Assembly: GCF_028010285.1 (NCBI RefSeq)
Contig: NZ_CP116304.1
Span: 1,566,501 to 1,630,500 of the forward strand
Length of the DNA stretch: 64,000 nt
Source of the DNA: Pseudomonas sp. Q1-7
GTDB taxonomy: Bacteria; Pseudomonadota; Gammaproteobacteria; Pseudomonadales; Pseudomonadaceae
Direction: 5' to 3'
The notes under the pieces are model-generated. The model was not told the origin of the DNA, did no database searches, and saw nothing but the letters and a program-made list of their open reading frames with translations. The stretch's first letter is position 1; every line of letters begins with the position of its first letter. The position numbers and the translations under genes are program-made. Of the stretch, positions 1 through 8,931 are shown piece by piece.

Positions 1-309
1 CAGCAGGTCGTCGAAACGGGTGCGCCATTTGTCGAATTCAGCGATGTCGGCGGCGGTGAAATACATCCGCGCCGGGTCGAGGAGCTTGAGGTAGCCCTCG
101 TAGATCTTCACCGAGCGGTCGTCGTTGAGCGGCGGCTTGTTGTAGTGGTGGCGCTTGAGCAGTTCCACCACGTTGAGGCTGGCGATCACCTGTTCGCGGT
201 CGGGCTGGAGGGCATCCCAACTGTTCGGGGCGGTGGGGGCGGCATGCAACGGCAGGACGCTGACGCTGAGGGCCAAGGCAAGTGCAGAACTGATCAGGGA
301 GCGCTTCAT
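1..309 (-). CDS. prc: Tail-specific (carboxy-terminal processing) protease Prc, N-terminal part
   Basis: Only the first 103 codons lie in the window; the gene continues past its left edge. The ATG lies at 307-309 on the minus strand. It is followed by a lysine/arginine-poor hydrophobic signal peptide of about 24 residues ending near LPLHAA. The mature start matches the N-terminal domain of Prc/Tsp proteases, with the sequence YLKLLDPARMYFTAADI being typical. Prc is a periplasmic serine protease that degrades proteins from their C-termini; in P. aeruginosa the homologue (AlgO) can act on MucA. The PDZ and catalytic Ser/Lys domains are outside the window. The call rests on the N-terminal domain alone but the match is distinctive. 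Confidence 0.9.
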   Translation of the reverse strand, partial: MKRSLISSALALALSVSVLPLHAAPTAPNSWDALQPDREQVIASLNVVELLKRHHYNKPPLNDDRSVKIYEGYLKLLDPARMYFTAADIAEFDKWRTRFDDLL

Positions 310-435
310 GCTGATTCGACGTCGGGACAGGTGATAACGCATATTAGGCCGTATTTGAGGGCGCCGGGTTCCATTGGCGCAATGCAAAGGCCCGGCAGCT
401 CGCCGGGCCTGGTCCAAGCTCACTATGGAGGCACC

Positions 436-1401
436 GTGAAGGCATTGCAAGGCGTCGAAGGGCGCGTGGAGTGGGGGGAGCGGGCCAGTCCGGCCTGCGA
501 TGTGGGGCAAGTGCGAATTCGCGTAGCCGCGGCCGGCCTGAACCGGGCCGACCTGTTGCAGCGGGCGGGGCTCTATCCGCCGCCGCCGGGTGCCAGCGAC
601 ATCCTCGGCCTGGAGGCCTCCGGCGTGATCACCGAGGTGGGCGCCGGCAGTGGCGCCTGGCAGGTGGGCGACCGCGTGTGCTGCCTGCTGGCCGGCGGCG
701 GCATGGCCGAGGACGTGGTGGTGGACGCCCGCCACGTATTACCTGTGCCCGAGGGCCTGTCTCTGGCCGAGGCCGCGGCGCTGCCGGAGGTGTACGCCAC
801 CGCCTGGCTCAACCTGTTTCAGCTGGCGGCGCTGAAGCCCGGCGAGAAGGTGCTTCTGCACGCCGGGGCCAGCGGTGTCGGCTCCGCCGCCATTCAGCTG
901 TGCAAGGCCTTCGGCAGCCCCTGCTGGGTCAGCGTGGGGTCGCCCGAGCGCCTGGCCTACTGCGAATCCCTCGGCGCCCAGGGGGGCGCGCTACGTGGCG
1001 AAAGCCTGGACAGCCTGCGCGATTTCGGCCCCTTCGACGTGATTCTCGACCCCGTAGGCGGCAACTACGCCAGCCTCAACCTGGCCCTGGCCGCCACCGA
1101 TGGCCGCTGGGTGAACATCGGCCTGATGGGCGGACGCAATGCCGAGCTGGACATGGCGCTGCTGCTGGGTAAGCGGGTGCAACTGATCGGTTCCACCCTG
1201 CGCAGCCGAGATGAGCAGTTCAAGGCCGACCTGATCAGCGAGCTGCGCCAGCACGTCTGGCCGCTGTTCGAGGAGGGTCGCCTGCAGCCGCGCCTGGAAA
1301 AAACCTTCCCGGGCAAGGATGCGGATGCCGCTTTCGACGCACTGGCCAGCAACCAGGTGGAAGGAAAGCTGGTGTTGCTGGTGGATGAAAGCCTGGTCTG
1401 A
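436..1401 (+). CDS. NAD(P)H-quinone oxidoreductase, PIG3/zinc-less MDR family
   Basis: A 321-residue medium-chain dehydrogenase/reductase. I chose the GTG at 436 (VKALQGVEGRVEW) because it gives the usual family N-terminus and follows a GGAGG at 427-431; a longer frame opens at 145 but would overlap the prc start. The GroES-like domain comes first (LNRADLLQRAGLYPPPPG at about 35-52). A nucleotide-binding motif HAGASGVGSAA follows at 142-152. The structural-zinc cysteine cluster is absent, as in PIG3/TP53I3-type quinone reductases. The enzyme probably reduces quinones with NADPH in the cytoplasm. It is divergent from prc, a pairing also present in P. aeruginosa as I recall it. Confidence 0.87.
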   Translation: MKALQGVEGRVEWGERASPACDVGQVRIRVAAAGLNRADLLQRAGLYPPPPGASDILGLEASGVITEVGAGSGAWQVGDRVCCLLAGGGMAEDVVVDARHVLPVPEGLSLAEAAALPEVYATAWLNLFQLAALKPGEKVLLHAGASGVGSAAIQLCKAFGSPCWVSVGSPERLAYCESLGAQGGALRGESLDSLRDFGPFDVILDPVGGNYASLNLALAATDGRWVNIGLMGGRNAELDMALLLGKRVQLIGSTLRSRDEQFKADLISELRQHVWPLFEEGRLQPRLEKTFPGKDADAAFDALASNQVEGKLVLLVDESLV

Positions 1402-1453
1402 GGTACTTTGGTCAACGCTCCAGGCCTCGTGGTTCGGGGCGTTGACGAGTTGC

Positions 1454-1490
1454 ATTGATGTAATCAATCGATCTGATGCCTGTAATCAAT
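1454..1490. promoter_or_regulatory. Tandem OxyR-like operator upstream of ahpC
   Basis: Two 15-bp dyads, ATTGATGTAATCAAT (1454-1468) and ATGCCTGTAATCAAT (1476-1490), have centres exactly 22 bp apart. That is the spacing of the OxyR consensus ATAG-N7-CTAT-N7-ATAG-N7-CTAT. The two match 8 of 10 and 7 of 10 defined consensus positions. The first is a perfect 6-3-6 palindrome. A weak -10 candidate CATAGT lies at 1512-1517 with a poor -35 overlapping the second dyad, as expected of an activator-dependent promoter. Peroxide induction of ahpC by OxyR is established in Pseudomonas; the site assignment is my inference. Confidence 0.72.
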
Positions 1491-1556
1491 ATGATCTTTT
1501 TGGAATAACCTCATAGTCTTCGTCGGGTAAATTTTCTAACCCACGAGGACGTTGCG

Positions 1557-2120
1557 ATGTCTCTGATCAACACCGAAGTCAAACCTTTCAAAGCGACTGC
1601 TTACCATCAGGGCAAGTTCGTCGAAATCTCCGAAGCCAGCCTGAAGGGCAAGTGGTCCGTGTTCTTCTTCTACCCGGCCGACTTCACCTTCGTCTGCCCG
1701 ACCGAGCTGGGCGACCTGGCCGACAACTACGACGAGTTCCAGAAACTGGGCGTGGAAATCTACGGCGTGTCCACCGACACCCACTTCACCCACAAGGCCT
1801 GGCACGACACGTCCGACACCATCGGCAAGATCCAGTACCCGCTGGTTGGCGACCCCACCTGGGTCCTGTCGAAGAACTTCGAAGTGCTGATCGAAGAAGC
1901 CGGTCTGGCTGATCGTGGCACCTTCGTGATCGACCCGGAAGGCAAGATCCAGATCGTCGAAGTCAACGCCGGCGGCATTGGTCGCGACGCCCAGGAACTG
2001 CTGCGCAAGGTCAAGGCTGCCCAGTACGTCGCCGCTCACCCGGGCGAAGTCTGCCCGGCCAAGTGGAAAGAAGGCGAAGCCACTCTGGCGCCGTCCCTCG
2101 ACCTGGTCGGCAAAATCTAA
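1557..2120 (+). CDS. ahpC: Alkyl hydroperoxide reductase C (2-Cys peroxiredoxin)
   Basis: A 187-residue typical 2-Cys peroxiredoxin of the usual AhpC length. The peroxidatic cysteine is C47 in the motif [10 protein letters not shown]. The resolving cysteine is C166 in GEVCPAKW. It reduces hydrogen peroxide, organic peroxides and peroxynitrite in the cytoplasm and is recycled by AhpF, whose gene follows 267 bp downstream. A strong GAGGA ribosome binding site lies at 1545-1549. The unusually AT-rich upstream region carries the OxyR-like dyads. Unlike many genomes, a dispersed palindromic repeat separates it from ahpF. Confidence 0.97.
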   Translation: MSLINTEVKPFKATAYHQGKFVEISEASLKGKWSVFFFYPADFTFVCPTELGDLADNYDEFQKLGVEIYGVSTDTHFTHKAWHDTSDTIGKIQYPLVGDPTWVLSKNFEVLIEEAGLADRGTFVIDPEGKIQIVEVNAGGIGRDAQELLRKVKAAQYVAAHPGEVCPAKWKEGEATLAPSLDLVGKI

Positions 2121-2261
2121 AAACGGTCGGGAAGCTGTTGCGCAGCGCTGATGCTGCGTTGAATGCAGGTTCGGGCTGCTCATTTACAGCTCGTAAACGC
2201 CGCGCCCTCGCCTGCATTCGCCTTGCCTGAGCGCTTGCTCTCGACGCTTCCCACGCCGTTT
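2121..2261. repeat. Dispersed palindromic element, copy A (ahpC-ahpF spacer)
   Basis: The spacer is an imperfect nested inverted repeat. Outer arms are AAACGG (2121-2126)/CCGTTT (2256-2261) and GGGAAGC (2129-2135)/GCTTCCC (2246-2252). An inner stem is GAATGCAGG (2161-2169)/CCTGCATTC (2211-2219). A tip stem is TTTAC (2183-2187)/GTAAA (2193-2197). The reverse complement aligns over roughly 110 bp with a second copy at 9747-9884. Both copies sit between two co-directional genes in the same orientation relative to transcription. The short open frames across it look like by-products of the repeat. Function is unknown. Confidence 0.8.
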
Positions 2262-2387
2262 TACGTGCTGCAAAGGCGAGCGGCAGGCCTTCCGGCCATC
2301 TGCTCGCATCACACCCCTCAACCCCGTTCAGGGCGGCCGGCGACGGCTGTCGAGGGGTGACTCATGCCCGCAAAAAAGGAATCGCAC

Positions 2388-3944
2388 ATGTTGGACGCCA
2401 ATCTTAAAACCCAGTTGAAGGCCTACCTTGAAAAGGTCAGCCAGCCGTTCGAGATCGTCGCGTCCCTCGATGACAGCGACAAATCCCGCGAACTGCTCGG
2501 GCTGCTGCAAGACATCACCGGCCTGACCGACAAGATCACCCTGAAGACCGATGGCAGCGACGCCCGCCGCCCGTCGTTCTCGCTGAACCGACCGGGCGCA
2601 GAGATTGCCCTGCGCTTCGCCGGTATTCCCATGGGCCACGAGTTCACCTCGCTGGTGCTGGCCCTGCTGCAAGTCGGCGGTCATCCGTCCAAGCTCGGCG
2701 CCGATGTGATCGAGCAGATCAAGTCCATCGAAGGCGAGTTCAACTTCGAAACCTATTTCTCGCTGTCCTGCCAGAACTGCCCCGATGTGGTGCAGGCGCT
2801 GAACCTGATGGCGGTGCTCAACCCGAACATCCGCCACGTCGCCATCGACGGCGCGCTGTTCCAGGACGAGGTCAACGAGCGCCAGATCATGTCGGTGCCG
2901 AGCCTCTATCTGAACGGCGAACTGTTCGGCCAGGGGCGCATGGGCGTGGAGGAAATCCTCGCCAAGATCGATACCGGCGCCGCCGCCCGCGATGCTGAGA
3001 AGCTCAACGCCAAGACGGCCTTCGACGTGCTGGTCATCGGCGGTGGCCCGGCCGGTGCATCCGCCGCCATCTACGCCGCCCGTAAAGGCATCCGCACGGG
3101 CGTCGCTGCCGAGCGTTTCGGCGGCCAGGTGCTGGACACCATGGCCATCGAGAACTTCGTCTCCGTGCAGGAAACCGAAGGCCCGAAGCTGGCACGAGCC
3201 CTGGAAGAACACGTCAAGCAGTACGACGTCGACATCATGAACCTGCAGCGAGCTTCCGCGCTGATTCCGGCCAAAGCCGAAGGCGAGCTGCACGAAGTGA
3301 AGTTCGAGAGTGGCGCGAGTCTGAAAGCCAAGACCGTGATTCTCTCCACCGGCGCCCGCTGGCGTGAAATGAACGTGCCCGGCGAGCAGGAATACCGTGG
3401 CCGTGGCGTGGCGTACTGCCCGCACTGCGACGGCCCGCTGTTCAAGGGCAAGCGTGTGGCGGTGATCGGCGGCGGCAACTCCGGTGTCGAGGCAGCCATC
3501 GACCTGGCCGGCATCGTCGCCCATGTCACCCTGATCGAGTTCGACGACAAGCTGCGTGCCGACGCCGTGCTGCAGAAGAAACTGGGCAGCCTGCCCAACG
3601 TCACCGTCATCAAGAGTGCGCTGACCACCGAGGTGAAGGGCGATGGCCAGAAGGTCAACGGCCTGGTCTACAAGGACCGCACCCGCGATGAGCTGCGCAC
3701 CGTTGAACTGGAGGGCATCTTCGTGCAGATCGGCCTGCTGCCCAACAGCGAATGGCTGAAGGGTGCCGTGGAGCTGTCCCCGCGTGGCGAGATCATCGTC
3801 GACGCCAAGGGCCAGACCAACGTGCCCGGCGTATTCGCCGCCGGCGACGTGACCACCGTGCCCTACAAGCAGATCGTGATCGCCGTGGGCGAAGGTGCCA
3901 AGGCTTCCCTCAGCGCCTTCGACCACCTGATCCGTACGACCTGA
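2388..3944 (+). CDS. ahpF: Alkyl hydroperoxide reductase subunit F (flavoprotein disulfide reductase)
   Basis: A 518-residue NAD(P)H-dependent reductase that passes electrons to AhpC. I start at the ATG at 2388 ([17 protein letters not shown]), which follows AAAGGA at 2375-2380; an ATG 24 bp earlier lacks such a site. The N-terminal tandem thioredoxin-fold domain has the CxxC pair C128/C131 (SCQNCP). The FAD motif IGGGPAG begins near 217. The reductase CxxC is C344/C347 (YCPHCDGP). The NAD-binding motif [10 protein letters not shown] is at 361-370. Length and domain order match E. coli AhpF. It is probably co-transcribed with ahpC and ends at a strong terminator. Confidence 0.97.
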   Translation: MLDANLKTQLKAYLEKVSQPFEIVASLDDSDKSRELLGLLQDITGLTDKITLKTDGSDARRPSFSLNRPGAEIALRFAGIPMGHEFTSLVLALLQVGGHPSKLGADVIEQIKSIEGEFNFETYFSLSCQNCPDVVQALNLMAVLNPNIRHVAIDGALFQDEVNERQIMSVPSLYLNGELFGQGRMGVEEILAKIDTGAAARDAEKLNAKTAFDVLVIGGGPAGASAAIYAARKGIRTGVAAERFGGQVLDTMAIENFVSVQETEGPKLARALEEHVKQYDVDIMNLQRASALIPAKAEGELHEVKFESGASLKAKTVILSTGARWREMNVPGEQEYRGRGVAYCPHCDGPLFKGKRVAVIGGGNSGVEAAIDLAGIVAHVTLIEFDDKLRADAVLQKKLGSLPNVTVIKSALTTEVKGDGQKVNGLVYKDRTRDELRTVELEGIFVQIGLLPNSEWLKGAVELSPRGEIIVDAKGQTNVPGVFAAGDVTTVPYKQIVIAVGEGAKASLSAFDHLIRTT

Positions 3945-3969
3945 TTTCTCAGCGTGGTGTGCTGAAGTG

Positions 3970-4002
3970 GCGGAGGGCCCGCAAGGGCCTTCCGCTTTTT
4001 TT
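3970..4002 (+). terminator. Rho-independent terminator after ahpF
   Basis: A GC-rich hairpin with arms GCGGAGGGCC and GGCCTTCCGC (one G-T pair) is followed directly by seven T residues, 26 bp after the ahpF stop codon. Confidence 0.9.
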
Positions 4003-4064
4003 ATGTCCGTGCGGCTTCCCTGTATCCTTCGCGCTTTCGATCTTCAAAGCGGCAGGGCCCTCTG

Positions 4065-4607
4065 GTGAAACAGCAACTCATCGAATTGATTACGGCGATC
4101 AGCTCCGGCTGCATGGCCGAGGACGAGATCCAGCGCGTCGCTGACGAGGCGGCCCAGGCCTACGCCGATCAGGACGCCTTTCTCGCCGCCAACCCCGATA
4201 TCAACTATGACGACAGCTTCCCCATCCCCCTGGGCGAATGGGTGGTGGTGGGCAGCCTGCCGGACACCGTGCTGTTCCAGGCCGACAGCTATGACCAGTT
4301 GTTCCAGCAGGTGGTGGATTCCTTCGGCCCGAGCGTGAACTTCGTGCTCAAGCCCAAGCAATTGGTGAAGGTGGAGCCGCTCAAGGCCCTCAACCGCATC
4401 CAGGTGCAGATGGGCAGCCTCTACCCGGAGAAGGGGGGGTATGTGCTGGTGGACTTCAGCGAGCCGCTGGATGACGAGCTGCAGTGCGTGCTGGTCTACA
4501 AGAACGACCTGGAGAAGGTCATGCAACTGGCGGTGGATGTCGGCATCTACGCCGCGCCGGCCTTCGAGGCCCTCAAGGCCGCGATGGAGGAGGGCGACGA
4601 CGACTGA
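4065..4607 (+). CDS. Conserved hypothetical acidic cytoplasmic protein
   Basis: A 180-residue protein starting at GTG (4065; residues MKQQLIELITAISSGC). I do not recognise the family. It has no signal peptide or membrane segment, is rich in Asp/Glu and ends in an acidic tail EEGDDD. Codon use is like its neighbours. It stands alone between the ahpF terminator and a convergent modA. An internal ATG at 4113 (MAEDEIQRVADE) is a possible shorter start, since the GTG has no obvious ribosome binding site. Function unknown. Confidence 0.7.
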   Translation: MKQQLIELITAISSGCMAEDEIQRVADEAAQAYADQDAFLAANPDINYDDSFPIPLGEWVVVGSLPDTVLFQADSYDQLFQQVVDSFGPSVNFVLKPKQLVKVEPLKALNRIQVQMGSLYPEKGGYVLVDFSEPLDDELQCVLVYKNDLEKVMQLAVDVGIYAAPAFEALKAAMEEGDDD

Positions 4608-4617
4608 GCCGCGTCGC

Positions 4618-4703
4618 CTGTTGGTGCTGAGCGCAGCGAAGCCCAACGATCGAGCGGGCCCATGCCTTGCGCGTTGGGCCTCGCATAGCTCGGCCCAACC
4701 TAC
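4618..4703. repeat. Dispersed GTTGGGC/CCAACCTAC-type intergenic repeat
   Basis: The text contains GAAGCCCAAC, then GTTGGGCCTCG and CGGCCCAACCTACG, forming imperfect inverted repeats. Relatives occur at 11977-12078, 27745-27772, 40621-40650 and 51681-51712. It lies in the convergent gap between a hypothetical gene and modA. Such repeats are common between Pseudomonas genes; their function is unknown. Confidence 0.6.
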
Positions 4704-4715
4704 GAGGAGGGAACC

Positions 4716-5530
<815 letters not shown>

Positions 5531-5540
5531 TGGAGGCGGC

Positions 5541-5570
5541 ATTCTCAAGATGGTTTGACTTTGAAGTCAA
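5541..5570 (-). promoter_or_regulatory. Candidate sigma-70 promoter of modA with overlapping palindrome
   Basis: On the minus strand TTGACT (5570-5565) and GAGAAT (5546-5541) are separated by 18 bp. The -35 box lies in a perfect palindrome, TTGACTT-TG-AAGTCAA, at 5555-5570. The predicted start would fall near 5534, at the edge of the ModE-like box. Confidence 0.45.
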
Positions 5571-5610
5571 GCGCCGTATCGATGCGCGCCGCTCCTCGTC
5601 GCCAACCTAC

Positions 5611-5652
5611 GGACAGTGGCGCTGTCCATCGCGAATGAATTCGCACAGGTTG
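5611..5652. repeat. REP-like composite repeat (GGACAG hairpin plus GCGAATGAATTCGC)
   Basis: GGACAG...CTGTCC forms a small hairpin followed by TCGCGAATGAATTCGC at 5629-5644. The same composite occurs in reverse orientation at 51558-51598, near-identical over about 34 bp. Further relatives are at 14097, 20646, 23476, 51731 and 59694. This is a dispersed family of Pseudomonas REP type. Confidence 0.7.
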
Positions 5653-5665
5653 CGGGAGCGGTGGC

Positions 5666-6319
5666 TCAGCGCCAGTCGAGAATCGGCCAGCCGGCCTGTT
5701 CGGCGTGGGCGCGCAGGGTGGGGTCGGGGTTGACGGCCTTGGGGTTGGCCACCCGGTTCAGCAGCGGCAGGTCGTTGCGCGAGTCGGAGTAGAAACAGGC
5801 GTTTTCGAGGCTTTCGCCCTGCTCTTCCAGCCAGGCCAGCAGCCGCGTCACCTTGCCTTCCCGGTAGGTGAGCACGCCACGGGTGCGGCCGCTGTAGCAG
5901 CCGTGCTGCTCCTCCAGGTCGATGGCCAGCACTTCCTCCACGCCCAGGCGTTCGGCGATGGCGCTGACCAGGAAATGGGCCGAGGCGGAGATGATCAGGA
6001 TGCGATCGCCCGCGGAACGATGCTGCGCCAGGCAGCGCATGGCGTCGGAATGGATCAGTGGCTCGACGACGTCCTCGACGAAAGGTCCGACCACGAATTC
6101 CACTTCTTCGGCCGTGCGCCCCACCAGCGGCGACAGGCTGAAGGCCATGTAGTCCTCCATGGCCAGCTTGCCTTCGGCGTAGAGCGCCATGAGTTCGTGG
6201 TCCTTGCGGACGAAGGATTCGCCATCGACCCAGCCCAGCTCAGCCATATGCGCGCTCCACAGGCTGGCGCAGTCGCCGTCTATCAGGGTGTCGTCGAGGT
6301 CGAAGATTGCCAGGGCCAT
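5666..6319 (-). CDS. HAD-superfamily (subfamily IB, SerB-like) phosphatase
   Basis: A 217-residue phosphatase with all HAD motifs: nucleophile and acid D7/D9 in FDLDDTL, S111 in IISAS, K156, and acidic motif III YSDSRNDLPLL (D179/D183). It resembles phosphoserine-phosphatase-like HAD-IB enzymes that hydrolyse small phosphomonoesters. There is no signal peptide, so it acts in the cytoplasm. Its ATG shares one base with the stop of the ABC ATPase gene (TGATG), so it is the last gene of the transporter operon. That suggests it removes phosphate from the imported compound or a product of it. Substrate unknown. Confidence 0.88.
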   Translation of the reverse strand: MALAIFDLDDTLIDGDCASLWSAHMAELGWVDGESFVRKDHELMALYAEGKLAMEDYMAFSLSPLVGRTAEEVEFVVGPFVEDVVEPLIHSDAMRCLAQHRSAGDRILIISASAHFLVSAIAERLGVEEVLAIDLEEQHGCYSGRTRGVLTYREGKVTRLLAWLEEQGESLENACFYSDSRNDLPLLNRVANPKAVNPDPTLRAHAEQAGWPILDWR

Positions 6320-7308
6320 CAGGCCACCTCCCGTATGGCGTGGTCGTCGATGCGCAGGCCGATGCGTTGGCCCTTGCGGTGCAGATCATCGGCGCAGCGG
6401 TTGAGCACGTCCACCACCAGCTCCACGCCACGGGCTTCGACGCGGTAGCGCACCACGTTGCCGAGCAGGCTGTGGCTGCGCACCTCGGCCTCGATGCCGC
6501 CGTCGTGGCTCAGGGCGATGGCTTCCGGGCGGATGGCGATGCGGCCATTGACCGCGCGTTGCAACAGGCGGCTGGCGGCCTCGGCGTCGAGCAGGTTGTA
6601 GTTGCCGATGAAGCCGGCGGCGAAGGCATCCACAGGCGCCGTATAGAGGGTTTCGGCGTCGCCGCTCTGGACGATGCGCCCGGCGTTCATCAGGAAGATG
6701 CGGTCGGACAGGGTCAGCGCCTCCTCCTGGTCATGGGTGACGAAGAGGGTGGTCAGCCCCAGTTCCTGCTGGATGTGGCGGATCTGCTCGCGCAGGTGCT
6801 TGCGGATGCGAGCGTCCAGCGCCGACAGTGGCTCGTCCAGCAGTAGCAGGCGCGGGCGGGTCACCAGCGAGCGGGCCAGGGCCACGCGCTGGCACTGGCC
6901 GCCGGAGAGCTGGTGCGGGTAGCGCGTGGCGTAGTCCTGCAGCTCCACCATGGCCAGGGCGTCGGCGACCCGCCGCTGGCTGTCGGCGGGGGAAACCTTC
7001 TGCATGCGCAGGCCGAAGGCGACGTTTTGCTGGACGGTCATGTTGGGGAACAGCGCGTAGCTCTGGAACACCATGCCGATGCCGCGTTTCTGCGGCGACA
7101 GCGGCACCAGGTCCTCGCCGTCCAGCAGGATCTGTCCGCCATTGACCTCGGTGAGCCCGGCGATGCAGCGCAGCAGGGTGGACTTGCCGCAGCCCGAGGG
7201 GCCGAGCAGGGTGACGAACTCGCCCTTGCCGATCTCGCAGTGGATATCGCTGAAGATGGGGGTCTGGGCGTAGTGCTTGTGCAGGCCGCGGATGGAAAGA
7301 AAGCTCAT
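6319..7308 (-). CDS. ABC transporter ATP-binding protein, spermidine/iron/phosphonate-type
   Basis: A 329-residue importer ATPase. Walker A is GPSGCGKST at 36-44, the signature LSGGQ at 134-138 and Walker B LLLLDEP at 154-160. The C-terminal third (from about 240) is a TOBE-like regulatory domain, as in PotA/FbpC/PhnT ATPases. The start at 7308 overlaps the upstream permease stop by 4 bp (ATGA). It energises import of the ligand bound by the protein encoded at 9886-10944. The specificity cannot be read from the sequence. Confidence 0.92.
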   Translation of the reverse strand: MSFLSIRGLHKHYAQTPIFSDIHCEIGKGEFVTLLGPSGCGKSTLLRCIAGLTEVNGGQILLDGEDLVPLSPQKRGIGMVFQSYALFPNMTVQQNVAFGLRMQKVSPADSQRRVADALAMVELQDYATRYPHQLSGGQCQRVALARSLVTRPRLLLLDEPLSALDARIRKHLREQIRHIQQELGLTTLFVTHDQEEALTLSDRIFLMNAGRIVQSGDAETLYTAPVDAFAAGFIGNYNLLDAEAASRLLQRAVNGRIAIRPEAIALSHDGGIEAEVRSHSLLGNVVRYRVEARGVELVVDVLNRCADDLHRKGQRIGLRIDDHAIREVA

Positions 7309-8102
7309 GCCTTGTCCTTGTTCAGACGGTTGGCTGCCCAGGTGAACAGCAGCACGAAGAAGAAGTAGGAGATCACCAGGGCGCTGTTGAAGTGGCCACT
7401 GCTGTTGCGCATGTTGTTCAGGTAGACCTGCAGGGTCTCGTAGCGGGTGCCCACCAGCAGGTTGGCGAAGACGAACTCGCCGAAGAGGAATGAGAACGAC
7501 AGGAACAGCGACACCATCAGGCCCTTGCGCAGGTTCGGCAGCACCACCAGGAAGGCCGCCTTCCAGGTGCTGGCGCCGAGCAGGTGGGCGGCGTCCATCA
7601 GGTCGCGCAGGTTGATTGCCTGCAGGTTGTTGGTGATGGCGCGGTACATGAAGGGCAGGGCGATGGTGAAAAAGCAGCCGATCAGGATCCAGGGCGTGCC
7701 GACCATGGCCAGTGGGCCCGAGCCATAGACCTGCAGCAACCCCACCGAAGACACCACCGGCGGCACCGCGAAGGGCAGCAGGATGAGGATGTTCATCAGC
7801 CCGTCGAGCTTCGGGAAGTGGTAATTCACCACGAACAGCAGCGGCAGGATCAACAGCACCGACAGCAGCAGTGCGCCGAAGCACACCAGCAGCGACTGGC
7901 CGAAGGCGGTGAGGAAGCGCGCATCGCTCCACAACGCCAGGTACCACTTGAAGGTCAGTCCGTCCGGCAGGATGGTCGCCGACCAACTGGTGGACAAGGA
8001 GTAGAGCAGGGTGCCGGCCAGCGGCAGCAGCAGGATCACGAACAGCAGCCAGACCACCACGCGATGGTAGAGGCCGCCGCTGCGGGCTTCAGCGCGCGAC
8101 AT
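7305..8102 (-). CDS. ABC transporter permease (second subunit)
   Basis: A 265-residue inner-membrane permease with about six hydrophobic segments, beginning VVVWLLFVILLLPLAG. It carries the BPD-transport EAA-like loop in DLMDAAHLLGASTWKAAFLV. It belongs to the PotC/FbpB-type family. It overlaps the upstream permease gene by 14 bp and the downstream ATPase gene by 4 bp, indicating translational coupling in one operon. Confidence 0.9.
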   Translation of the reverse strand: MSRAEARSGGLYHRVVVWLLFVILLLPLAGTLLYSLSTSWSATILPDGLTFKWYLALWSDARFLTAFGQSLLVCFGALLLSVLLILPLLFVVNYHFPKLDGLMNILILLPFAVPPVVSSVGLLQVYGSGPLAMVGTPWILIGCFFTIALPFMYRAITNNLQAINLRDLMDAAHLLGASTWKAAFLVVLPNLRKGLMVSLFLSFSFLFGEFVFANLLVGTRYETLQVYLNNMRNSSGHFNSALVISYFFFVLLFTWAANRLNKDKA

Positions 8103-8931
8103 GGTAGCTCCTCCTCAGCAGCCACTGGTGGACCACGGTGATCAACGCCATCAGGCCCACCAGGATCATCGCCAGAGCGCTGGCCAGGTTGGGGTTGAGG
8201 GCGATATCGCCGGCCACCATGCCGGCGATGCGGATGGTCAGCACGTTGAAGTTGCCGGTGGTCAGGGCGTAGACGGTGGCGTAGGCGCCCAGCGCGTTGG
8301 CCAGCAGGATGACGAAAGTGCCCAGCAGCGCGGGGGTCAGCACCGGCAGGCCGATGTGTCGCCAGAACTGCCAGGGGTTGGCGCCGAGCAGGGCGGCCGA
8401 CTCGCGCCAGTCCTCGCGCAGGGCATCGAAGGCCGGGTAGAGCAGCAGCACCCCGAGGGGAATCTGGAAGTAGGTGTAGAGCACGATCAGGCCGGTCTTG
8501 GAGTAGAGGTTGAAGTCCTCGATCAGGCCGGACTGCTTGAGCAGCAGGGTCAGCGCGCCGTTGAAGCCCAGCAGGATGATGAAGGCGAAGGCCAGCGGGA
8601 CGCCGGCGAAGTTGCTGGTCATGTTGGAGAAGGCCATGACGAAATCGCGCAGCCTGGAGTCCACCTGGCGCAGGGAGTAGCTGCCGATCAGCGCGATGAC
8701 AATGCCGATCAGGCTCGACCAGAAGGCGATCTGCAGGCTGTGCTTGATGGCTTGCAGGTAGAACTTCGAGCTGAACACCTTGGTGAAGTTGCCCAGGCCC
8801 CAGCCCTCCGGCGTGTTCAGGCTGTGGATGGCGACCCACACCAGCGGTGCGATCTGGAACGCGATGAAGAACAGGGCGAAAGGCAGCAGGCAGAGCAGCG
8901 CCAGCCACTTGCCGCGCTTGGCGGTATTCAC
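8089..8931 (-). CDS. ABC transporter permease (first subunit)
   Basis: A 280-residue permease. I use the GTG at 8931 (VNTAKRGKWLALLCLLPF), which overlaps the stop of the upstream phosphatase-like gene as GTGA; a longer version would run into that gene. It has about six membrane segments. The EAA loop reads REDWRESAALLGANPWQFW. It pairs with the next permease to form the channel. The 4-bp overlap shows that the hydrolase gene and transporter are one transcription unit. Confidence 0.88.
   Translation of the reverse strand: MNTAKRGKWLALLCLLPFALFFIAFQIAPLVWVAIHSLNTPEGWGLGNFTKVFSSKFYLQAIKHSLQIAFWSSLIGIVIALIGSYSLRQVDSRLRDFVMAFSNMTSNFAGVPLAFAFIILLGFNGALTLLLKQSGLIEDFNLYSKTGLIVLYTYFQIPLGVLLLYPAFDALREDWRESAALLGANPWQFWRHIGLPVLTPALLGTFVILLANALGAYATVYALTTGNFNVLTIRIAGMVAGDIALNPNLASALAMILVGLMALITVVHQWLLRRSYHVAR

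Noticed and set aside
2121-2261. Reading the dispersed palindromic element as an integron attC site
   Set aside because: The size and folded form are suggestive, but the expected terminal RYYYAAC/GTTRRRY core sites are not seen and no integrase is present.
2163-2360. Small open frame inside the ahpC-ahpF spacer
   Set aside because: Its sequence is the translation of the palindromic repeat. No ribosome binding site or independent support was seen.
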